The notes beneath the pieces are model-generated. The model was not told the origin of the DNA. It ran no database searches and saw only the letters and a list, made by a program, of their open reading frames with translations. Of a stretch of DNA of 64,000 nucleotides, positions 58,658 through 64,000 are shown piece after piece. Positions within the stretch are counted from its first letter, which is position 1; every line of letters begins with the position of its first letter. The position numbers and the translations under genes are program-made. The DNA is taken from contig CBFHKZ010000003.1 of NCBI GenBank assembly GCA_965656545.1, positions 184,436-248,435 on the forward strand. Direction: 5' to 3'. Origin of the DNA: UBA7446 sp965656545 (GTDB taxonomy: Bacteria; Bacteroidota; Bacteroidia; Flavobacteriales; Flavobacteriaceae).

Positions 58658-60649
58658 ATGAGCACAAAACAACATATTAAGTTTTTGCCAATGGCACTTG
58701 CCATCAGCCTGCTTTTTTCATGGAATGCTTTGGCACAGCTTTCAACAGTAAACGGTACAGCCATAACCATTACCGCTACCGATGAGGACTTAACGTTTGC
58801 TAAAATTAAATCGGAAATAAACGGCTTAAATGATGCTAATAATTACTGCTCAGGAACAATTTGTCGCTTTAATAAAAAATTGATTTTATCAGGAAACCAA
58901 GCCCTCAACTTGGGAACAGATAACCATATGCTTTTTATTGGTGCGGCAAAACATTTAGAAATATCTTCAACTTTTACATCCGTGAACAATGGGACAGTAA
59001 TTGATGGAGTAAGAAGTGGAATTACGACCTTGGCGCATTTTGGGAATGTCAACATTGCTAATCAAATTATTTTAAACAATACAGTAGAGACCCATTTACG
59101 ACTTCGAATTACAACAAATTCAACCTCTACCTACCCCAGATTAACTGTTCAAAATTCACACGCAGACAGCACTCTTGAAATGTGGGTGTCTTCAGCAGAA
59201 GAAGGGGACTCATCTGATAATGGTATTTATTTGCGTGGGGGTTGGGCAGGAGAGAACACGGTAATATTTGAAAAAGGAGCCTACCAAGCCAGCTATTTAA
59301 ACAACTGGTTTGATGTTACGGAAGCGAGAGAAAGTTCTTCTTTAGGATTTAAAACGTTACCCGAAACCGCTTACCCGACCAATGGATATAAATACGGAGG
59401 CTCTCGCGCTCAATTTGGTGCTATAAATGCGGATGCGAGGCTAGATAATCTTATCGGAGCGATAGGTATAGGAACGAGTGCTTATGTTTATCATCCTGCT
59501 TTTAGTAATAGAAAGATCTTTTTCCGCTACGATTTTGGTTTTGATTTTTCAGGCGCAGACTTAACGAATGCAAAACTTGGTTTTATTTCGGGGAGTACTT
59601 TGTTTCAAACAGAAACCATGACAGGAAACAAGTTTGATGTTGATGAAGTAGTATTACTTAAAGGCGATACAAGGGGCGGAGCAGGTGGTAGCGGTGGATA
59701 TTCACAGCTAATGTTTGAAGAATTTGATTACAAAACAGGAAACATAAGAATACGAAAAAATGAAGTCATAGAGCAAGATTTTGCTTATGATAAAGTAAGT
59801 GGGGTATCTCGTTTTGATTTCTCTGGCAACTTTGTGGTAGATGATTCATGGAGTAATACAGCAACGATAACTATTTTTTCAAACCTTGACCAAGTGTACG
59901 ATAAGCTAAAAGAATGGTTGGTTGCAAATCTAACTACTGATAATTTTATGACTAAAAATGACTTGTCACTCAACTTGGCCGCTTATGATCTGGTTGTGGA
60001 TAAAGCAGCAACCAACTTACTTACCGTTAACACAGCAACAGATGTTATAACCATTAAGGCCGATGCGTTGACAGCAGGAACTAAATTCACCAGCATCACT
60101 ACCACAGGCACCATATCCACCGCCAACAATGCCACCTTGGAATTTGGCTATACGCACAGCGGCGGTACCCAAAAATACTTGGAACTTACGGGCCTGACCA
60201 GCGCAGACATCAGCGTGATGAACAACCAACCCACAACCCCTGTCAGTCTGGGCAATGCCACCAACCAAACCGGCACCTACAAGCTGTCCTTTGCCGCACC
60301 CACCGATGCCTCAGACATTCAAATTGAAGTTACGCGTACGGGCTATACCACCTGGACACAACAATTTCCCGAAAACGACCTATCCCTGATGCGTAACGTC
60401 CTCCAATACCAAAACGTTCCCCTGGCCGACAAGCAAATAGCCATGCTTAACTATGCCCTGCGCATCATGCAAAAAGAGGAAGCCATCAATGCTGCCCTAA
60501 ACGGCAGCACCCCAACCGTGACCGTGACCACCAACACCACGCCCGCTACCGATGTGGCTACTGAAACCAACCAAGACGCCATACTGGCACTGCTCAAACG
60601 CATCTTGGTCAAATCAGCAGCCAACAGCGAAGCCCTAAAAGAACAATAA
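58658..60649 (+). CDS. Secreted protein of unknown function, fibre cluster
   Basis: 663 residues. Signal peptide ending WNALAQ. The N-terminal two thirds are AT-rich in DNA and beta-rich in protein, with a CSGTICRF Cys pair, LILSGNQALNLGTDNHMLFI and repeated short strands that could form a parallel beta-helix. The last third, from about residue 450, has markedly more C-rich codons and ends in helices (MLNYALRIMQKEEAINAALN, DAILALLKRILVKSAAN) that may form a coiled coil. The change in codon use marks a mosaic gene. It follows the repeat protein after 10 bases. No family recognised. Confidence 0.72.
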   Translation: MSTKQHIKFLPMALAISLLFSWNALAQLSTVNGTAITITATDEDLTFAKIKSEINGLNDANNYCSGTICRFNKKLILSGNQALNLGTDNHMLFIGAAKHLEISSTFTSVNNGTVIDGVRSGITTLAHFGNVNIANQIILNNTVETHLRLRITTNSTSTYPRLTVQNSHADSTLEMWVSSAEEGDSSDNGIYLRGGWAGENTVIFEKGAYQASYLNNWFDVTEARESSSLGFKTLPETAYPTNGYKYGGSRAQFGAINADARLDNLIGAIGIGTSAYVYHPAFSNRKIFFRYDFGFDFSGADLTNAKLGFISGSTLFQTETMTGNKFDVDEVVLLKGDTRGGAGGSGGYSQLMFEEFDYKTGNIRIRKNEVIEQDFAYDKVSGVSRFDFSGNFVVDDSWSNTATITIFSNLDQVYDKLKEWLVANLTTDNFMTKNDLSLNLAAYDLVVDKAATNLLTVNTATDVITIKADALTAGTKFTSITTTGTISTANNATLEFGYTHSGGTQKYLELTGLTSADISVMNNQPTTPVSLGNATNQTGTYKLSFAAPTDASDIQIEVTRTGYTTWTQQFPENDLSLMRNVLQYQNVPLADKQIAMLNYALRIMQKEEAINAALNGSTPTVTVTTNTTPATDVATETNQDAILALLKRILVKSAANSEALKEQ

Positions 60650-60859
60650 ACCAACACCCCAACACACCCATAACCCCAAAAACCAATGCACATGTCCCAT
60701 ACCGCCCGCCCCTTATCGAGAAAGCACAAACATTTGTAATACTTTTCTTACGAACCTAATTTTAAACCAAAAACCTTATTTAATGCTATTTCACAACCAT
60801 TTCACGCCGTTTTCCAACCGTTTTAAGAAGGCGTACCCTGTTAAGGGCACAAGCGTGAA

Positions 60860-60867
60860 TATTTTTG
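60860..60867 (+). promoter_or_regulatory. Possible -7 element TATTTTTG for the second surface module
   Basis: TAnnTTTG match 73 bases before the ATG at 60941, in a 291-base spacer with no other feature seen. Confidence 0.3.
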
Positions 60868-60940
60868 CTAGTGAAAACAACCGCACACAAAACAACAATT
60901 TAACTAACATTTTTAATCCGCATTTCGAATCCCGAATCGT

Positions 60941-61438
60941 ATGAAATATATCTACTTTTTTTTAGCCTTCTTTTTTTGTACCACCTTGGCAGCCCAACAG
61001 CCAGCCATCAAACGCGCCTCCTTATCCACCGGTCCGCAGACCAGTCAGAAGGGTAGTTTTATGGTGCAACACAGTGTGGGCTTTATGGGCGCCATGAGCA
61101 CCCAAGAACACCCCAAACAAATGGTTACCCGTGGGTTTCTGCTTCCGCAGGCAAGCCCCGTGGAATTCGCCGAAAAACTGGAATGGTTCCTATACCCCGT
61201 GCCCTTTACCACTCACCTAAACATCGACTTCTCTGCACCCGTCTCTGGCGACATGCATGTCCTTCTGTTTGATGTGACCGGACAACTGGTATTTGACGAA
61301 ACCTATACCGCCCAACAAAAACAAGAAATATACATCGGCCACCTGGCACAAGGCGAATACCTTATCCAAGTGGGTGTAATGAATCAAACCTTTAGTACGC
61401 AGATTTTAAATTACGCATCCGATCACCGCAATCAATAA
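60941..61438 (+). CDS. Short T9SS-sorted secreted protein
   Basis: 165 residues. Signal peptide ending TLAAQ, a short region with QHSVGFMGAMSTQEHP and TRGFLLPQ, and from about residue 85 a type A T9SS sorting domain: WFLYPVPFTTHLNIDFSAPV, VLLFDVTGQLVFDETY and AQGEYLIQVGV. Such proteins cross the outer membrane by type IX secretion and are attached or released. The same short layout occurs in front of large surface proteins. It lies 40 bases before OmpA 2, probably one transcript. Confidence 0.82.
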   Translation: MKYIYFFLAFFFCTTLAAQQPAIKRASLSTGPQTSQKGSFMVQHSVGFMGAMSTQEHPKQMVTRGFLLPQASPVEFAEKLEWFLYPVPFTTHLNIDFSAPVSGDMHVLLFDVTGQLVFDETYTAQQKQEIYIGHLAQGEYLIQVGVMNQTFSTQILNYASDHRNQ

Positions 61439-61478
61439 TATACATTAAACAAAAACGACTAATCTAAATCATTTCTAA

Positions 61479-62768
61479 ATGAATCATTTACTTATACGCA
61501 ATTTATGTATTGCCCTCTTTGCCCTAGGTACCACCGTCCACGCGCAGTGGTTTTACGAAATGGGCCTGTCCAAAAATACCTATAACGGTTTCCAAAATAT
61601 TGGCCAGCCAAGTGCGGCGGTAACCTCCACGCGCTTTGTTCCTTCCAAAGGACTACGTGACCTCTCTTTTTATGCCGGCTATGTGTTTGGCTTTTCAAAA
61701 AAAGATCCGCTAGAAGCCAACTACAGACCACCCCTCGTGGGGCTGGGTGTGGCTGCTGGTTTTGACCAGATGAACGTACGTACCAATGTCGTCATTGGTA
61801 GTTTTGCCTACCCCACCAATTATACCCTAGCACAACTACAGGGGCGCCTGCGCATACACCTGACCCCCTTGGTCTTTTATTCCAAAAAGTCGGGCGAACG
61901 CAAACCCACTTTTTCTCTTGGGCTGCACGGTGGCGGTGCCTACAACCAGTACACCTCGGCCGTACGCCAAGGGGCAAACTCCTCGGTGGACCTCCTAAAC
62001 GACATCGATTCGTTTAAGGACAACTATTTCTCCTATCACTACGGGGCGGGCCTAACCTATTACCTAAACGAAGCCACCCACTTTTATGCGCGCTACACCA
62101 TGGAAGACTCCGAAGGCTTGGTTGAAAACACCATGACGGCCAACGGCAACGTAAGAGAAAGCTTTAAGTTCTACCGAAGCATTTTTAACCTTGGAATCAG
62201 CATGGACTTTAAGCTGATCAAGCGCATGAAAAAAATGCAGCAGGACAAAATCAAGGCCTTGGAAGACGGGCTTAACGATACCAACAACAAGCTTAACGAA
62301 CTGCAAGCCATTGCCGATGCAAACGCAAAGCTGTCAGACGCGCTCGGTACCCTTAAAGACGAGGTGGCCTACCTAAAGGAGAACATGATAGACGAGTCTT
62401 CCCTTAAAACCAAAATACACGATACAGGCGTACGCTATTTCCCTGACTTTAAGGAAGTCAGATTTAAACTCAACAGCTCCCACTTTGACAAAGCGAGCTA
62501 TGCGGGCATGCTGGCCAGACTGGACAAATTTTTAACCCAGAACCCCAAGCTCAACATTCACTTGGTGGGCTATGCCGACAAAAGCGGTCCAGAAGCATAC
62601 AACAAGATGCTTTCGCAAAAACGCGCCGACCGCGTACGCGACCACTTGGTTAAAAAATACGGCGTAGCAGCCAACAGAATCAAGACAGAAGGCAGGGGAG
62701 AGACCGACCAATTTAGCCTTTCTAACAATTCAGACAACAGAAGAACAGAGATCATCATTCTCGAATAA
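61479..62768 (+). CDS. OmpA-family outer-membrane protein 2
   Basis: 429 residues, paralogue of the protein at 51966 (same length, barrel, linker and wall-binding domain; shared GLRDLSFYAGYVFGF / GLRDQSFGLGYLFSF segments). The linker is a clear coiled coil (KALEDGLNDTNNKLNELQ). The OmpA domain has LNIHLVGYADKSGPEAYNKM, ADRVRDHLVKKYG and GRGETDQFSLSNNSDNRRTE. It precedes the fibre gene at 62787 by 18 bases, as its twin precedes the fibre at 53243. Confidence 0.9.
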   Translation: MNHLLIRNLCIALFALGTTVHAQWFYEMGLSKNTYNGFQNIGQPSAAVTSTRFVPSKGLRDLSFYAGYVFGFSKKDPLEANYRPPLVGLGVAAGFDQMNVRTNVVIGSFAYPTNYTLAQLQGRLRIHLTPLVFYSKKSGERKPTFSLGLHGGGAYNQYTSAVRQGANSSVDLLNDIDSFKDNYFSYHYGAGLTYYLNEATHFYARYTMEDSEGLVENTMTANGNVRESFKFYRSIFNLGISMDFKLIKRMKKMQQDKIKALEDGLNDTNNKLNELQAIADANAKLSDALGTLKDEVAYLKENMIDESSLKTKIHDTGVRYFPDFKEVRFKLNSSHFDKASYAGMLARLDKFLTQNPKLNIHLVGYADKSGPEAYNKMLSQKRADRVRDHLVKKYGVAANRIKTEGRGETDQFSLSNNSDNRRTEIIILE

Positions 62769-62786
62769 CAACAACATCCTACTAAT

Positions 62787-64000
62787 ATGAGAACTTTTAA
62801 ATTTTTCACCATTCCATTACTAACCGTGATTTTCTTCTTTGGAGGATTGTCATTGTTATCCGCACAAATCCCAGGGATTCCCTACCAAGCCTATATCCAA
62901 AACAAGGATGCAGGGTTTATTCCAGGCGAACAATACCATGACATTCCCATGGCCATGGCCGACATACTCCTTGAATTTGACATCGTCAACAGCAAGGGTG
63001 TTGTAGAATACACCGAACGCATCAAGGCCAGAACCGACAAATTTGGTTTGGTCAATACCGTTATTGGTGTGGGCAGCGGTACCGTTACCTATGCTGATTT
63101 TGACAACATTGATTGGGACGGTCTTAAAAAAACCATGAACATCCGCATCGACATGACCGGAACGGGAACAAAGTTTGAACCCCACGGCGAGATTGATTTG
63201 GTAAACATCCCAAGCAAAACCTTTACGGGCATGACCACCGGTAAGGGTGCGCCAACAGCAAGTTTTCCCGCAAACCCAACCGCAGGTCACGTCTATGTGG
63301 ATGAAAACACCGGACTGATGTATGCCTTTGACGGTACCAATTGGGTCAAGCAATTTGGCGTTGTTGATGGTCTTACTACAGGCCCAGGCGCCCCAACACC
63401 CACCAACCCAACCAATCCACAAGCAGGCGATGTATACATAGACGAGTCTACAGGTAACGTCTATACCTATGACGGAACCACTTGGGTAAATCAAACAATA
63501 GGCACCGTAACGACCTTGGCAGACAACAACGATGGTACCTACACCTACACTAGCGAGGATGGAACCACGACCGCTTTTGCCGTAACGCAAAGCGGCACTG
63601 GCGACCCAACAACAGCGGGCGTAACCGGAGCAGCAGGCGATGTATATGTAGACGAGTCTACAGGTAATATCTATACGCATGACGGCACCGGATGGGAAGT
63701 CCAAACAGGCATCGTGTCAAAAGGCACTGGCGACCCAATAACAACGGGCGTAACTGGAGAAGCAGGCGATGTATACATAGATGAGTCAACAGGCAACGTC
63801 TATACCTATGACGGAACCACTTGGATAAATCAAACGATAGGCACCGTAACGACCTTGGCAGACAACAACGATGGCACCTACACCTACACTAGCGAGGATG
63901 GAACCACGACCGCTTTTGCCGTAACGCAAAGCGGCACTGGCGACCCAACAACAGCGGGCGTAACCGGAGCAGCAGGCGATGTATATGTAGACAGATCGGA
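62787..64000 (+). CDS. Repetitive fibre-like surface protein 2, 3' end missing
   Basis: At least 403 residues, open at the window end. Signal peptide ending LLSAQ, then PGIPYQAYI and the fibre N-terminal domain (TDKFGLVNTVIGVGSGTVTY, FDNIDWDG) as in the protein at 53243. After residue about 150 come repeats of GDVYVDESTGNVYTYDG with TWVNQTIGTVTTLADNND between them; the long unit is 339 bp (113 residues). The last 8 bases (63993-64000) do not continue the repeat and look like adapter. Probably a long surface filament anchored through OmpA 2. Confidence 0.8.
   Translation, partial: MRTFKFFTIPLLTVIFFFGGLSLLSAQIPGIPYQAYIQNKDAGFIPGEQYHDIPMAMADILLEFDIVNSKGVVEYTERIKARTDKFGLVNTVIGVGSGTVTYADFDNIDWDGLKKTMNIRIDMTGTGTKFEPHGEIDLVNIPSKTFTGMTTGKGAPTASFPANPTAGHVYVDENTGLMYAFDGTNWVKQFGVVDGLTTGPGAPTPTNPTNPQAGDVYIDESTGNVYTYDGTTWVNQTIGTVTTLADNNDGTYTYTSEDGTTTAFAVTQSGTGDPTTAGVTGAAGDVYVDESTGNIYTHDGTGWEVQTGIVSKGTGDPITTGVTGEAGDVYIDESTGNVYTYDGTTWINQTIGTVTTLADNNDGTYTYTSEDGTTTAFAVTQSGTGDPTTAGVTGAAGDVYVDRS
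63993..64000. other. Probable Illumina adapter residue at the contig end
   Basis: AGATCGGA is the first 8 bases of the common Illumina adapter. The preceding repeat copy predicts GAGTCTAC here, and the match to the repeat breaks exactly at 63993. Confidence 0.7.

Noticed and set aside
61444..61452. TTAAACAAA before OmpA 2 as a CarH-type site
   Set aside because: Single arm only, and no partner within 40 bases.
62856..63704. 282-residue open frame on the minus strand
   Set aside because: Antisense to the repetitive fibre gene; low-complexity Gly/Cys/Val-rich composition without a start context.
63422..63992. Regularly spaced repeats resembling a CRISPR or satellite array
   Set aside because: The repeats are in frame, with synonymous differences and coding continuity; they encode protein repeats, and there are no unique spacers.

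Overview
The window comes from a Flavobacteriia (Bacteroidetes) chromosome, most likely a marine or otherwise light-exposed Flavobacteriaceae. This rests on the recurrent TAnnTTTG promoter element, lineage families (DUF4290, DUF2520, DUF4249 next to a TonB-dependent receptor, START-like, split transketolase), a type IX secretion sorting domain, a 6S RNA after zapA, and AT-rich spacers. Both ends cut through a gene. The last 8 bases look like sequencing adapter, so the right end is probably a contig end.

Layout. 1-5.9 kb: M23 peptidase, zapA with 6S RNA, a cupin and a DinB-like protein, then an ECF sigma / membrane anti-sigma-like / LTxxQ periplasmic set. 6.0-7.5 kb: two type II toxin-antitoxin modules facing each other beside tRNA-Met and a decayed second copy of that tRNA's 3' half. 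7.6-15 kb: aminotransferase IV, YqgE, fmt, recQ, an AAA ATPase, DUF493, DUF4290 and murA. 15.0-22.1 kb: an eight-gene, fully overlapping operon with four different photolyase/cryptochrome proteins plus SDR, SRPBCC, DUF2256 and DUF2805. 22.2-29.4 kb: SdpI-like, aquaporin, TIGR02206-type protein, maf, kdsC, DUF2520, ndk, DUF721, a lipoprotein, recF, a TPR protein and ribH. 29.4-31.7 kb: crtZ, crtB and a CarH/LitR-type B12 photoreceptor. Then three tRNAs and a housekeeping block (aroK, phosphoribosyltransferase, S4, FKBP-like lipoprotein, transketolase A/B, tgt, lptG-like, EamA, accA, dnaB, thrS-infC-rpmI-rplT, DUF4249/TonB receptor, icd, rplS). A higBA toxin-antitoxin module sits between icd and rplS inside a short direct repeat. 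52-64 kb: a surface-fibre region with two paralogous OmpA + fibre modules, large repeat proteins and a T9SS-sorted protein.

Most interesting point: the photolyase operon and the CarH-like gene, 9.5 kb apart, carry the same palindrome immediately upstream. It is TTTGTTTAA, a 16-bp spacer, then TTAAACAAA, and in both places the distal half-site overlaps a TAATTTTG promoter element. This predicts one B12/light-controlled regulon joining DNA photorepair (including an Fe-S photolyase whose family uses the RibH product as antenna) and carotenoid genes. The second point is the fibre region, whose proteins share mosaic, phage-tail-fibre-like modules and contain a recent 669-bp identical duplication. 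No tools were run: family names come from reading motifs, and promoters, operators and hairpins were found by eye.
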